Assembly (NCBI GenBank): GCA_000635015.1 | Contig: JFMR01000045.1 | Span: 62,001-126,000, forward strand | From: Prochlorococcus sp. scB243_498I20 | Lineage (GTDB): Bacteria; Cyanobacteriota; Cyanobacteriia; PCC-6307; Cyanobiaceae | DNA: 64,000 bases | Reading direction: 5' to 3' | Shown here: positions 9,769 through 18,865 of the stretch, in pieces | Position numbering within the stretch: the stretch's first letter is position 1 | Layout: each line of letters opens with the position of its first letter | Made by a program: the position numbers and the translations under genes | The notes under the pieces: model-generated | Seen by the model: the letters and a program-made list of their open reading frames with translations, nothing else | Told to the model about the DNA's origin: nothing | Databases searched by the model: none

Positions 9769-10551
9769 TTATGAGCAAATAAGATTCCATTGTCTTGAGA
9801 TTGTTTTGCTCCTTCTCCAGGAATAAAATTCATTCTTGAATTTGTATGTACATAAATTTGAGATATCTATATTTGTATTGGGAATGTTTTCATTTAATAG
9901 TTGCCTATAAGCAGATCTTTTAAGGTCAAGTTGATTAAAGTTTTGCTCTCTGAAGTAATTTGAATCACTAAACCAAAGATCTTTTTCAGCTTTAGTTAAA
10001 TTGACTGTTATATTTTTGTTTTCGGCCTTTCTATAAAATTCTTTGAGTGTCATTTTATCGATTAGATAATGTTCCTTCGAAATCGCCGGTCCTATTGCAA
10101 CGAGTAAGTTATCTCTAGATGACCCTAAATTATCAAAAATTTTAACCAGATTTTTTATTATTTTTTTTTCTAAACCTTTTCTTCCGCAATGTAAGGCTGC
10201 CACATTTCTTGACCTTTTATCTGCAAAAAAAATTGGCATACAATCAGCCGTGTAAACCCATAAGTTTTGATTACATTTATTACCAACAAGACCATCTGCA
10301 TCAGTCTTAATCCCTTCTTGCGAATGCGATCCAAACACTATTAAATTACTGTGAATTTGATTGGAAACACAATTTATGTAATTTTCATTAAAGTGATTCC
10401 CTAATAATTGAAGAGATTTCTCAGAGCTTGACTTCGTAAAATATGCATGTTTGAAATTATTTTGATTAAGAATAGGTGATGAATAATACTCAAATTTTTT
10501 GTTCTGAATAAAAATCTCATCTTTTGAGAAATATATTTCTTTGTAAGGAAT
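9769..10551 (-). CDS. pgeF: YfiH/PgeF-type laccase-domain protein (DUF152), probable ATT start
   Basis: Members of this family (COG1496) act in purine nucleoside or cell-wall precursor clean-up. The metal-site residues are visible: His67 (NQIHSN), Cys104 (TADCMP) and His121 (ALHCGRKG), counted from the start used here. The most upstream usual start codon, GTG at 10338, would give 189 residues and remove His67. The frame is open upstream to 10582 and encodes family-like sequence (HAYFTKSSSEKSL), but holds no ATG, GTG or TTG. ATT at 10549-10551 lies 8 bases after an AGGAG (10560-10564, minus strand) and gives 260 residues, close to the family size. The start is inferred. The HAGWRG-like block has lost its Trp. 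Confidence 0.7.
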   Translation of the reverse strand: MPYKEIYFSKDEIFIQNKKFEYYSSPILNQNNFKHAYFTKSSSEKSLQLLGNHFNENYINCVSNQIHSNLIVFGSHSQEGIKTDADGLVGNKCNQNLWVYTADCMPIFFADKRSRNVAALHCGRKGLEKKIIKNLVKIFDNLGSSRDNLLVAIGPAISKEHYLIDKMTLKEFYRKAENKNITVNLTKAEKDLWFSDSNYFREQNFNQLDLKRSAYRQLLNENIPNTNIDISNLCTYKFKNEFYSWRRSKTISRQWNLICS

Positions 10552-10573
10552 AGTTACTGCTCCTAAGTTGAAT

Positions 10574-11479
10574 TTATGAAATTAATTCAATATCTCTCAA
10601 GATCCAGAATCCCGCAAACTTTTCGATGTATGGCGTTGACTGTATGGAAATAAATTGATAACCAAAAGAATAATTTTTATTCTCTAAAAACTTTGTACTC
10701 AAAATGTTTGCATCTTTTTCTGGCAAATCAGTTACCAGCCACTTATCGTCTTCTGAAGCTTCGAGTATAAGTTGGTTCTTATTGATGACTAATTTAATAG
10801 GTTCTAAACAACTGAACCATGCAGAAAGTGCTAAAGATCTATCTTTGCTAAAAAGTCTTAATCCTGGAACTAAGTAATTATCATCTAAATCTTGTTGAAT
10901 TGGGAAAATATCTCCAAATTCCATAGGCCAATTCTCTGCTGATTTTAATTCGCCAATTGATATTTCAGAGATAGTTAAAGCATCACCCCTTACTGCTTCT
11001 GGTAAAGGTTGAGGAGGGTTTTCCATTTTAGAAGTAAAAGTAGGAGCTAGTACACCTCTTACGTAGCCTTTTTCCTTTGGATAAATCTCTTTTTCAAGGA
11101 ATTCGATTCTTTCTAATAAATTGTAAGTTCTCCTACTTACAAGAGCCTCAATACTTAAGGAACTCAGAGATTTCTTAATGATCGATTTCATTGACGACCT
11201 CCAGAATCGAATTATTGGAGGTTTCGCGAACCCTTGTTTTCTTGCTTCACTTATTGCTTCATTTAGTGCCCTTGTAAGCCATTCTGAATTAACTTCATTG
11301 GCAGGGCATTCTTTATTCCAAAAAAAAATATCTTTTGTCTTATAACTTCTTGTAGAGCAAATAATTAACTCCCACCTTTTTTTTCCATTTGATTCGATAA
11401 TTGGTCTTGAGTAAAAGTCTAATTCCCAATCGGTAATTTTTAATTTAAGACTCGACTCCATTTTTTTGTTGATATTCAT
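10574..11479 (-). CDS. Tab2/Atab2-family RNA-binding protein (DUF1092)
   Basis: A 301-residue member of the family of Chlamydomonas Tab2 and Arabidopsis ATAB2, nuclear proteins needed for translation of psaB mRNA in plastids. Visible family blocks are WELDFYSRPIIESNGKKRWE near residues 18-37, a helix ending in KPPIIRFWRSSM near 91-102, SRRTYNLLERIEFLEKEIYP near 115-134, and GLRLFSKDRSLALSAWFSCLEP in the C-terminal half. In cyanobacteria a role in photosystem I or II subunit expression is inferred, not shown here. It overlaps the upstream S1-like gene by 4 bases (11476-11479), which suggests translational coupling with another RNA-binding protein. Confidence 0.85.
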   Translation of the reverse strand: MNINKKMESSLKLKITDWELDFYSRPIIESNGKKRWELIICSTRSYKTKDIFFWNKECPANEVNSEWLTRALNEAISEARKQGFAKPPIIRFWRSSMKSIIKKSLSSLSIEALVSRRTYNLLERIEFLEKEIYPKEKGYVRGVLAPTFTSKMENPPQPLPEAVRGDALTISEISIGELKSAENWPMEFGDIFPIQQDLDDNYLVPGLRLFSKDRSLALSAWFSCLEPIKLVINKNQLILEASEDDKWLVTDLPEKDANILSTKFLENKNYSFGYQFISIQSTPYIEKFAGFWILRDIELIS

Positions 11480-12693
11480 TTATCCTGTTCTTTTTTATCG
11501 AAGAGTGCTTTAGTTTTTAGTGCTCTCTCTGTGGCATCTTGCATAACCTTTTGCTTATCAATAATTAATTCTCCCGCAGAGTTTTCTAGGAGTGCTGTAT
11601 TAAGACCAATGCGCCCTTTTTCGAGGTCAATTTCAGAAATTAAAGCTTTTATAATTTCCCCTTCTCTAAAAACTTCTCTTAAAGAACGAATCGATCCGTT
11701 TGTTACAGAGGATTGATGAAGAAGTCCACTAGCTCCTCCTAAATCAATAAAGAAGCCATATGGTTTTACTGCTAAAACTTCTCCTTCAATTAATTGACCT
11801 AATTCTAAACTTGTAAGTTTAGAGACCAATGATGCTTTCTTTTCAGAGAGAACTAATTTTCTGGATTCTGGATTCACTTCAAGAAACGCTACTTTTAGAG
11901 TTTTGCCAACAAAAGATTGATATTCTTGACCATCTTCAAGTTGGGATCTTGGGATGAATCCTCTCAATCCATCTACATCACAAGTAAGCCCACCTCTGTT
12001 AAATCCATTAATTAAAACGTTAATTAATTCTCCATTTTTTGCGGAACTTGATACTTTCTCCCAACTTTGCCTGAGAATTAATGCCCTAGCGCTTACTGTT
12101 ACCATCCCATCAGCATTTTGTTCTTTGATAACCAAAACTTTCATTTCAAGCCCTATAGAAAACTTTTCTTTAAAGTTGGTTATTACACCCAAACCGCATT
12201 CTTTTTTGGGCATATAACCAGGAGCTTTACCACCAATGTCAACATATAATCCATCACTTTCGATTGCTATAACCTTACCTGAAATTGTTTCTCCTGTAGC
12301 ACCAATTGGTTCATTTGCATTTAAAGCCTCCAAAAAAGCATTTTCATCAAAATCGAATTCATCGACTGTTCTTTCTAGTTGAAAATCTGTCTTTTGCTCA
12401 GAAAAATTAAGGGGTCTTTTTAAGTCTTGTTGAGTTAAATCTTGTTGAGAAATATCAAAATCCCTTATGTTTTCATTACTTTCCTCAATTCCTTTTAATG
12501 AATCATTTTTAATGCTCTGAGGTTTGATTGCAAAATTTTCTTTTTTTGCTTCTTCTTGAGAATTGGTTTGATCGTTATCTATGTCTTGAGATTTTTTTTG
12601 AGTATCCTTCTTGCTTATGTGAAGTACCTGAAGAGGTTTTTTATTGCCCTTTAGTTTGATATTATCTTGGGTGTTTTTATTATTGACTCCCAT
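11476..12693 (-). CDS. rps1b: S1-domain protein, ribosomal protein S1 homologue B (Nbp1-like)
   Basis: A 405-residue protein with an acidic, Gln/Asn/Lys-rich and probably disordered first 110 residues, followed by three S1 RNA-binding domains. They start near GETISGKVIAIESDGLYVDI (about 132), GELINVLINGFNRGGLTCDV (about 220) and GQLIEGEVLAVKPYGFFIDL (about 300). Cyanobacteria carry a second, divergent S1 called S1 homologue B or Nbp1, and this matches it in domain number and length. It should bind mRNA and assist initiation on messages with weak Shine-Dalgarno sites, which are common here. It is the first gene of a coupled pair with the Tab2-like gene. A 66-base divergent gap to the creatininase gene holds its promoter. 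Confidence 0.87.
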   Translation of the reverse strand: MGVNNKNTQDNIKLKGNKKPLQVLHISKKDTQKKSQDIDNDQTNSQEEAKKENFAIKPQSIKNDSLKGIEESNENIRDFDISQQDLTQQDLKRPLNFSEQKTDFQLERTVDEFDFDENAFLEALNANEPIGATGETISGKVIAIESDGLYVDIGGKAPGYMPKKECGLGVITNFKEKFSIGLEMKVLVIKEQNADGMVTVSARALILRQSWEKVSSSAKNGELINVLINGFNRGGLTCDVDGLRGFIPRSQLEDGQEYQSFVGKTLKVAFLEVNPESRKLVLSEKKASLVSKLTSLELGQLIEGEVLAVKPYGFFIDLGGASGLLHQSSVTNGSIRSLREVFREGEIIKALISEIDLEKGRIGLNTALLENSAGELIIDKQKVMQDATERALKTKALFDKKEQDK

Positions 12694-12759
12694 CGTAGGT
12701 AAAATAAGAATAATTCATTATTAACATACTCTAAATGTTAGTACTCAAAATTAAAATTA

Positions 12760-13554
12760 ATGAACTTTAAACCAATACCTTATAAATTTGAACATTTAAA
12801 TTGGCAAGAAATTGAGAGTATTGCAAAAAACAAAAGATCTACAGTGATTTGGCCATTCGGTGCTGTTGAGCAACATGGGCCGCATTTGCCCCTTGCTACA
12901 GATAGTATTTTTGTTGATGAAATAATTAGCGAAGTTTTTAAATTATTCTCTGCTGATATTCCATTAAAAAAACTTCCAACTCAATATATTGGTTTTTCAC
13001 CAGAGCATAAGGGTTTTGCAGGGACAATTTCACTTCCCTCAAATTTAATAACCTCAATTATTAAAGAAGTCGGAACTCAATTATCTGAAATGGGTTTTAA
13101 AAGATTGATATTGATTAATGGACATGGAGGTCAAATCTCACTATTAAATACAGCTGCAAGAGAGCTGAGAAGTTTATCACCAGGGATGTCAGTTTTTCCT
13201 TGTTTTTTATGGAGTGGTGTTAATGGATTAAGTGAACTGTTAACAAAAACTGAGATCGAGGATGGGCTTCATGCCTCTTTAGCTGAAACAAGTTTGATGC
13301 TGGCTTTGAAACCAGAATTAGTAGGCGATGAACGTCCAAATGATTGTATTAAAGGACAGATCCCAGAAGGCTGGAGTCTAGAGGGCAATGCGCCTACTGC
13401 TTGGCTTACTGACGACTTAAGTAAATCAGGTGTTATTGGAGATAGTAGAGGAGCTAATGAGTCTTTAGGAAAAAATTTAAAGGAATTATTGATTAATCAT
13501 TGGTTTAAATTGATTATGAATCTGATGCAATCAGATTGGCCAAACAATTCTTAA
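12760..13554 (+). CDS. Creatininase-family amidohydrolase
   Basis: A 264-residue protein of the creatininase/creatinine amidohydrolase family, which are metal-dependent cyclic-amide hydrolases. The metal-binding blocks are plain: WPFGAVEQHGPHLPLATDS near residues 30-48 and LINGHGGQ near 123-130, and the ADGLHASLAETS-like segment is present as EDGLHASLAETS near 167. Other family members act on formamidopyrimidines or on peptide-derived intermediates, so creatinine itself is an unlikely substrate in a phototroph. It precedes ado by about 110 bases on the same strand, but the intervening TATAAT suggests separate transcription. Confidence 0.85.
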   Translation: MNFKPIPYKFEHLNWQEIESIAKNKRSTVIWPFGAVEQHGPHLPLATDSIFVDEIISEVFKLFSADIPLKKLPTQYIGFSPEHKGFAGTISLPSNLITSIIKEVGTQLSEMGFKRLILINGHGGQISLLNTAARELRSLSPGMSVFPCFLWSGVNGLSELLTKTEIEDGLHASLAETSLMLALKPELVGDERPNDCIKGQIPEGWSLEGNAPTAWLTDDLSKSGVIGDSRGANESLGKNLKELLINHWFKLIMNLMQSDWPNNS

Positions 13555-13620
13555 ATAAGTTTAAGTAAAAAATGTGACTTAACAATTGAAACTATTTTCA
13601 TGATATTTAAATAAACTCTC

Positions 13621-13626
13621 TATAAT
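13621..13626 (+). promoter_or_regulatory. Candidate -10 box for ado
   Basis: A perfect TATAAT lies 40 bases ahead of the ado start, in the only sizeable gap of this block. No convincing -35 hexamer is seen at the usual spacing, which is common for promoters of this genus. Position and consensus match are seen. Promoter function is inferred. Confidence 0.5.
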
Positions 13627-13665
13627 CATGTAATATTCATGCATAATGAGCTAAAGATTACTGAC

Positions 13666-14394
13666 ATGCAAACTCTAGAATCAAATAAAAAAACTATTGA
13701 AGAATCGACTAACCCGATTTCTTTAGATTTGCCCGACTTCACTACAGATTCTTATAAGGATGCATACAGCAGAATAAATGCAATTGTTATAGAGGGAGAG
13801 CAAGAGGCTCATGATAATTACATTTCAATAGCAACTTTAATTCCAAATGAGTTAGAGGAGTTAACCAAACTGGCGAGAATGGAAATGAAGCATAAAAAAG
13901 GCTTTACTGCATGTGGAAGAAATTTAGGCGTAGTAGCTGATATGGAATTTGCTAAAAAATTCTTTTCTAAATTACATGGTAATTTTCAAGTTGCTCTTGA
14001 AAAAGGAAATTTAACAACATGTCTTTTAATACAAGCTATATTAATTGAAGCTTTTGCAATTTCTGCTTATAACGTCTACATAAGAGTTGCGGATCCTTTT
14101 GCAAAAAAAATAACAGAGGGAGTAGTTAAAGATGAATATCTACATTTAAATTATGGTCAAGAGTGGCTTAAAGAGAATCTATCTACTTGTAAAGAGGAAT
14201 TAATGGAAGCTAATAAGGTTAATCTTCCGTTAATTAAAAAGATGTTAGATGAAGTAGCAGATGACGCATCAGTTTTAGCTATGGACAGAGAAGAATTAAT
14301 GGAAGAATTTATGATTGCTTATCAAGATACATTGATGGAAATAGGTCTTGATAATAGAGAAATTGCAAGAATGGCTATGGCAGCTATCGTCTAA
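13666..14394 (+). CDS. ado: Aldehyde deformylating oxygenase (long-chain aldehyde decarbonylase)
   Basis: ADO turns C16/C18 fatty aldehydes into odd-chain alkanes plus formate with a ferritin-like di-iron centre, the second step of cyanobacterial hydrocarbon synthesis. The 242-residue protein shows all iron-ligand blocks: Glu45 in IEGEQEAH, Glu73 and His76 in RMEMKHKKG, the LIEAFAISAY helix near 125, and the Glu/His pair in VKDEYLHLNYG near 157-160. The numbering equals that of the well-studied Prochlorococcus MIT9313 enzyme. An ATG at 13639 would add nine residues not seen in relatives, so ATG 13666 (MQTLESNKK) is chosen. aar follows 108 bases downstream, the usual pairing. Confidence 0.96.
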   Translation: MQTLESNKKTIEESTNPISLDLPDFTTDSYKDAYSRINAIVIEGEQEAHDNYISIATLIPNELEELTKLARMEMKHKKGFTACGRNLGVVADMEFAKKFFSKLHGNFQVALEKGNLTTCLLIQAILIEAFAISAYNVYIRVADPFAKKITEGVVKDEYLHLNYGQEWLKENLSTCKEELMEANKVNLPLIKKMLDEVADDASVLAMDREELMEEFMIAYQDTLMEIGLDNREIARMAMAAIV

Positions 14395-14502
14395 TTACAT
14401 TTCTAATAAATTAAGACTTTTAATATTTAATCAATCCTATTTAAGTAGTTACCTCTGTGCTATTGTTCATAACATTGTATAGAAACCATTTATAAATTTT
14501 AA

Positions 14503-15543
14503 ATGTTTGGGTTAATAGGCCACTCAACCAGTTTTGAAGATGCAAAAAGAAAAGCTTCGATGTTAGGCTTTGATCATATTGCTGATGGCGACTTAGATGT
14601 TTGGTGTACTGCTCCTCCTCAGCTTGTTGAAAATGTAGAAGTTAAGAGTGCTACTGGAATATCTATTGAAGGTTCTTATATTGATTCGTGCTTTGTTCCT
14701 GAAATGCTTTCAAGGTTTAAAACGGCTAGAAGAAAAGTACTAAATGCTATGGAACTAGCTCAGAAAAAAGGAATTAACATTACCGCTTTAGGAGGATTTA
14801 CTTCTATTATTTTTGAGAATTTTAATCTTCTACAGCATAAACAAATTAGAAATACTTCATTAGAGTGGGAAAGGTTTACTACTGGCAATACTCATACCGC
14901 CTGGGTTATTTGTAAGCAACTAGAAATAAATGCTCCTCGCATTGGGATAGACCTTAAAAAAGCAACTGTCGCTGTAATTGGTGCTACAGGTGATATTGGT
15001 AGCGCTGTTTGTAGATGGCTTATCAATAAAACTGGGATTTCAGAACTTCTTATGGTAGCAAGGCAACAAGAACCACTAGCGCTGTTACAAAAAGAATTAG
15101 ATGGTGGCACCGTGACAACCTTAAATGAGGCATTGCCTCAGGCGGATATCGTTGTATGGGTTGCAAGTATGCCTAAAACTATTGAAATTGATACAGATAA
15201 CTTAAAAAAACCATGTTTAATGATTGATGGCGGATACCCCAAAAATCTTGATGAGAAATTTCAGGGTGAAAATATTCATGTTTTAAAAGGAGGTATAGTA
15301 GAGTTCTTCAATGATATTGGTTGGAATATGATGGAACTTGCGGAAATGCAAAACCCTCAGCGAGAGATGTTTGCTTGCTTTGCAGAAGCTATGATTTTAG
15401 AATTTGAAAAGTGTCATACAAACTTTAGTTGGGGAAGAAATAACATTTCCCTCGAAAAGATGGAGTTTATTGGAGCAGCATCTTTAAAGCATGGTTTTTC
15501 TGCGATTGGACTTGATAAGCAGCCTAACGTGTTAACTGTTTAA
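14503..15543 (+). CDS. aar: Long-chain acyl-ACP reductase
   Basis: AAR reduces acyl-ACP to fatty aldehyde with NADPH, feeding the neighbouring ADO. The 346-residue protein has the N-terminal [18 protein letters not shown] block and a Rossmann motif [10 protein letters not shown] at residues 160-169. The conserved C-terminal stretch [17 protein letters not shown], near residue 285, contains the Cys expected to carry the acyl-thioester. Length matches the family (about 340). accA starts only 3 bases after its stop, so acyl-ACP reduction and malonyl-CoA supply are very probably read from one message. Assignment firm. Confidence 0.96.
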   Translation: MFGLIGHSTSFEDAKRKASMLGFDHIADGDLDVWCTAPPQLVENVEVKSATGISIEGSYIDSCFVPEMLSRFKTARRKVLNAMELAQKKGINITALGGFTSIIFENFNLLQHKQIRNTSLEWERFTTGNTHTAWVICKQLEINAPRIGIDLKKATVAVIGATGDIGSAVCRWLINKTGISELLMVARQQEPLALLQKELDGGTVTTLNEALPQADIVVWVASMPKTIEIDTDNLKKPCLMIDGGYPKNLDEKFQGENIHVLKGGIVEFFNDIGWNMMELAEMQNPQREMFACFAEAMILEFEKCHTNFSWGRNNISLEKMEFIGAASLKHGFSAIGLDKQPNVLTV

Positions 15544-15546
15544 ATT

Positions 15547-16554
15547 ATGGCTAAACGTTACCTCCTTGATTTTGAAAAGCCTCTTGTTGAACTTGAGAAG
15601 CAGATAGAGCAAATTAAAGAATTAGCTCGAGATTCAGAAGTAGATGTTAGTCAACAACTTCTGCAGCTTGAAACCTTAGCTGCTAGGAGAAGAGAAGAAA
15701 TATTTAAATCTCTCACCCCTGCTCAAAAGATTCAGGTAGCTAGACATCCTCAAAGACCTAGTACTTTGGATTTTGTTCAAATGTTTTGTGATGACTGGAT
15801 AGAATTACATGGAGACAGAAATGGTTGCGATGATATGGCGCTAATTGGGGGGATAGGTTCGATAAATAATAGACCTGTGTTGATGTTAGGGCATCAGAAA
15901 GGAAGGGATACAAAAGAAAATGTAGTAAGAAACTTTGGGATGGCAAAACCAGGAGGTTACAGAAAAGCTCTTAGATTAATGCAGCATGCAAATAGATTTT
16001 CTCTGCCAATTCTTACATTTATTGATACTCCTGGAGCTTATGCTGGTTTAAAAGCTGAAGAACAAGGTCAAGGTGAAGCGATTGCAAGAAACCTTCGAGA
16101 GATGTTCGGATTGAAAGTTCCAATTGTGGCAACTGTCATTGGAGAAGGAGGTTCTGGAGGAGCACTTGGAATAGGTGTTGCCGATAGGTTACTAATGTTT
16201 GAACACAGTGTTTACACAGTTGCTAGTCCAGAAGCATGTGCATCAATTTTGTGGAGAGATGCTGCTAAAGCACCAGAAGCTGCATCAGCACTTAAAATCA
16301 CAGGTAAAGATTTACTTAAATTAGGTATAATAGATGAGGTATTACCAGAACCTTCCGGTGGGAATAATTGGGATCCTTTAGATGCTGGTAACACACTAAA
16401 AGAAGCTATTGAGAAACACCTTAACGTTTTACTGAAAATGCCTGAAGAAGAATTAATTGAGGAAAGATACAAAAAGTTTAGGGTTTTAGGTAAATTTATC
16501 GAAGCAAATAATATTGAAGAAATTTATAGTGAAATCCCTCAAAAAACTGAATAA
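15547..16554 (+). CDS. accA: Acetyl-CoA carboxylase carboxyltransferase subunit alpha
   Basis: AccA with AccD transfers the carboxyl group from biotin to acetyl-CoA, making malonyl-CoA for fatty acid synthesis. The 335-residue product has the alpha-subunit N-terminal helix ([21 protein letters not shown]), then the crotonase-like core with [20 protein letters not shown] near residue 99, [18 protein letters not shown] near 158 and [20 protein letters not shown] near 198. It lies 3 bases after aar. The aar-accA junction is conserved in cyanobacteria and ties lipid supply to alkane synthesis. The next gene starts within 2 bases of its stop. Confidence 0.97.
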   Translation: MAKRYLLDFEKPLVELEKQIEQIKELARDSEVDVSQQLLQLETLAARRREEIFKSLTPAQKIQVARHPQRPSTLDFVQMFCDDWIELHGDRNGCDDMALIGGIGSINNRPVLMLGHQKGRDTKENVVRNFGMAKPGGYRKALRLMQHANRFSLPILTFIDTPGAYAGLKAEEQGQGEAIARNLREMFGLKVPIVATVIGEGGSGGALGIGVADRLLMFEHSVYTVASPEACASILWRDAAKAPEAASALKITGKDLLKLGIIDEVLPEPSGGNNWDPLDAGNTLKEAIEKHLNVLLKMPEEELIEERYKKFRVLGKFIEANNIEEIYSEIPQKTE

Positions 16555-16555
16555 C

Positions 16556-17263
16556 TTGAAACTAGCTTTTATTACGGGTGCTACGAAAGGTATTGGTAGA
16601 TCTACCGCAATTACTTTTGCAAATGCTGGATGGGATTTAATTTTACTCTCCAGGAATATGGATTTAATGGAGAAACTAAAGAGCGAACTGTTGACCACTA
16701 AATCAAAAATTAACCCAGTAAAATGTGATTTATCTAATCCCCTAGAAATAGAGCATTGTGTTAAAGAGGCAATTGAGAAATATGGGTGCCCTTCAGTATT
16801 GATAAATAATGCCGGTTGCGCATTTAATAGCCCTTTAGTTGAAATGGAATTAGGTCAATGGGCACAAACTATTCAAATAAACCTAACAAGTATTTTTCAA
16901 ATTTGTAGTTCAATAATTCCTCAAATGAGAAAAAATGGTGGTTTAGTTATTAATGTCAGTAGTCATGCCTCTTATAATGCATTCCCCCAATGGGGAGCGT
17001 ATTGTGTTTCAAAATCTGCACTGGCTATGTTTACTAAATGCTTGAGGGAGGAAGAGAGATCTAATTCAATAAGAGCGTGCACAATAACTCTTGGTTCAGT
17101 AAATACTCCTCTTTGGGACTCCGAATCAATCGATTCTGATTTTGATAGAACTTCTATGCTCTCCTCAAAAGAGGTATCAGAAACTATTCTCTATATGGCG
17201 CAAAAACCTAAATCACAATTGATCGAAGACTTGACTTTGATGCCTTCTGGAGGAGCCTTTTAA
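16556..17263 (+). CDS. Short-chain dehydrogenase/reductase
   Basis: A classical NAD(P)-dependent short-chain dehydrogenase: TGxxxGxG as FITGATKGIGRS near the N-terminus, NNAG near residue 81, the catalytic Ser in INVSSHAS, and YxxxK as YCVSK near 148-152. TTG at 16556, directly after the accA stop, gives 235 residues with the beta-1 strand at the expected distance. An ATG at 16514 lies inside accA and would add 14 basic residues. The substrate cannot be read. The spacing after accA suggests co-transcription with the fatty acid/alkane genes, so a FabG-like or aldehyde-related role is possible, but this is context only. Confidence 0.82.
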   Translation: MKLAFITGATKGIGRSTAITFANAGWDLILLSRNMDLMEKLKSELLTTKSKINPVKCDLSNPLEIEHCVKEAIEKYGCPSVLINNAGCAFNSPLVEMELGQWAQTIQINLTSIFQICSSIIPQMRKNGGLVINVSSHASYNAFPQWGAYCVSKSALAMFTKCLREEERSNSIRACTITLGSVNTPLWDSESIDSDFDRTSMLSSKEVSETILYMAQKPKSQLIEDLTLMPSGGAF

Positions 17264-17415
17264 ACATTCTGTTTATCGGCTTAATCTTAAAACAGTGATT
17301 TTTTTTAGTGCTATTTGAACCCGATTAAACGAGAGAATGTGATATAGTATATGAGCAAATAAGCTTTGGAAGATACAGTTAATTAAGTTACATACAATTT
17401 TCTTTTTAGATTTTT

Positions 17416-18156
17416 ATGACCTCTACATTACCCAACGATAATATTAGAAACTTCGACGACCAGATTACTAATAAACTAATTTCTGAAATTATAAGAGACA
17501 GAATTAAGAATTCTGGTACAAGATTTAGTGCTAACGATAATATTTCTGATTTTATAAATCCTGGTGAATTAGAAATTTTAGAAAAAGAAGTAGCCTCAAG
17601 AGTTAAAGACTTACTAAAGTCCCTTGTAATTGATGTTGAGAATGATCACAATACTCAAGAAACTGCTGAAAGAGTTTCAAAAATGTATCTTAATGAAGTT
17701 TTTAAAGGTAGATATCATGAACAACCCAAAGTTACAAGTTTCCCTAATGACAAAAATCTTGATGAAATTTATACAGTTGGTCCAATTTCGGTAAGATCTG
17801 CATGTTCACATCACTTAGTTCCAATTCTTGGAGAGTGTTGGATAGGCATTAAACCTGGAAATAAAGTCATAGGACTTTCAAAATTTGCCAGAGTTGCTGA
17901 TTGGGTTTTTTCCAGACCGCATATTCAGGAAGAAGCTGTAATGATCCTTGCAGATGAAATTGAAAAACTGTGTGAACCTAAAGGCTTAGGCATTATTGTA
18001 AAGGCCCAACATTATTGTATGAAGTGGAGGGGGGTCAAAGAACCAAATACAAGTATGATTAATTCTGTAGTTAGAGGCGATTTTAGACACGATTTAAGTT
18101 TAAAACAAGAATTTTTTGAGCTTGTAAAACAGCAGTCCGCCACTAATAATTACTAA
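17416..18156 (+). CDS. folE: GTP cyclohydrolase I
   Basis: FolE converts GTP to dihydroneopterin triphosphate, the entry to folate and pterin synthesis. The 246-residue protein has the zinc and active-site blocks SVRSACSHHLVPILGECWIG (near residue 123), LSKFARVADWVFSRPHIQE (near 154) and IVKAQHYCMKWRGVKEPNTSM (near 194). The first 60 residues are the usual variable extension. The 152-base gap before it contains TATAGT near 17343, a possible -10. A PTPS-like enzyme (53278) that could use its product and a pterin-dehydratase-fold protein (35506) are also in the window. Its stop overlaps the stop of convergent trpF by 4 bases. Confidence 0.96.
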   Translation: MTSTLPNDNIRNFDDQITNKLISEIIRDRIKNSGTRFSANDNISDFINPGELEILEKEVASRVKDLLKSLVIDVENDHNTQETAERVSKMYLNEVFKGRYHEQPKVTSFPNDKNLDEIYTVGPISVRSACSHHLVPILGECWIGIKPGNKVIGLSKFARVADWVFSRPHIQEEAVMILADEIEKLCEPKGLGIIVKAQHYCMKWRGVKEPNTSMINSVVRGDFRHDLSLKQEFFELVKQQSATNNY

Positions 18157-18809
18157 TTTCTTTTTAAAAAATTAAAAAGATCCTCTGTTTTTTTAATATC
18201 TTTCAAACCGGGAGAAAATTCAATACTACTTGAAATATCTAGTCCATCAGGTTTGATATCTGTAAGAATTTCATTAATCCATTCAATTGATATTCCTCCT
18301 GCTAACCACCAAGGTTTGCTAAATTGGAGATTCTTTAAATAAGTAGATTTTATTTTTTTCCCTGAACCTCCATAAGTTTTTTCATTCCAAGAATCAAGTA
18401 GGATAGCATCTACAAAATCCTCAAAAGGCTTTATTTTATCAATATCCTTTTCCGTTTTTATTCTGAAAGCCTTCCATAGGCCAATATTTGGAATTTTTTC
18501 CCTTATTTTTTTGCAGTAGTCAATATCTTCATCTCCATGTAATTGAATAATAGTTTCACTAGGGTTTCCTAAGAAATTTTTAATAATCAAGTCTATTGGA
18601 CAATTTTGTACAACTGATACCCTCTCGATTTTTGGATGTAACTTTTCTAAGGTGTTAAAAATTTTTTTCTTAATTTCAGCTGATATATATCTTGGTGACT
18701 TTTCTACTGAAATAATGCCGATAGCATGAGCTCCTAATTTTGCGACTTGAAGAGCTTGTTCTTCTGAGGTTAGGCCACAAATTTTAATTAAGGTATTAGT
18801 GTTGGGCAT
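18153..18809 (-). CDS. trpF: Phosphoribosylanthranilate isomerase
   Basis: TrpF carries out the third step of tryptophan synthesis, an Amadori rearrangement in a beta/alpha barrel. The 218-residue protein starts with the phosphate/active-site Cys block KICGLT (residues 8-13). It has QLHGDE near 74-79, the catalytic Asp in ILLDSW, and the C-terminal phosphate-binding WWLAGGIS and GLDISSSIEFSPGLKD segments. Length is normal (about 200-220). trpA is elsewhere in the window (48893), so tryptophan genes are dispersed as usual in cyanobacteria. Its 3' end overlaps folE by 4 bases tail to tail. Confidence 0.95.
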   Translation of the reverse strand: MPNTNTLIKICGLTSEEQALQVAKLGAHAIGIISVEKSPRYISAEIKKKIFNTLEKLHPKIERVSVVQNCPIDLIIKNFLGNPSETIIQLHGDEDIDYCKKIREKIPNIGLWKAFRIKTEKDIDKIKPFEDFVDAILLDSWNEKTYGGSGKKIKSTYLKNLQFSKPWWLAGGISIEWINEILTDIKPDGLDISSSIEFSPGLKDIKKTEDLFNFLKRN

Positions 18810-18865
18810 ATAATTATTCTGATATGTAAGATTAATATTATTAATAAATATAGCGGAGATTTTTT

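Noticed and set aside
9771..9783. ATGAGCAAATAAG shared with 17351-17363
   Set aside because: A 13-base match in A+T-rich sequence, one copy in a coding end and one in a gap, with no shared context. Probably chance.
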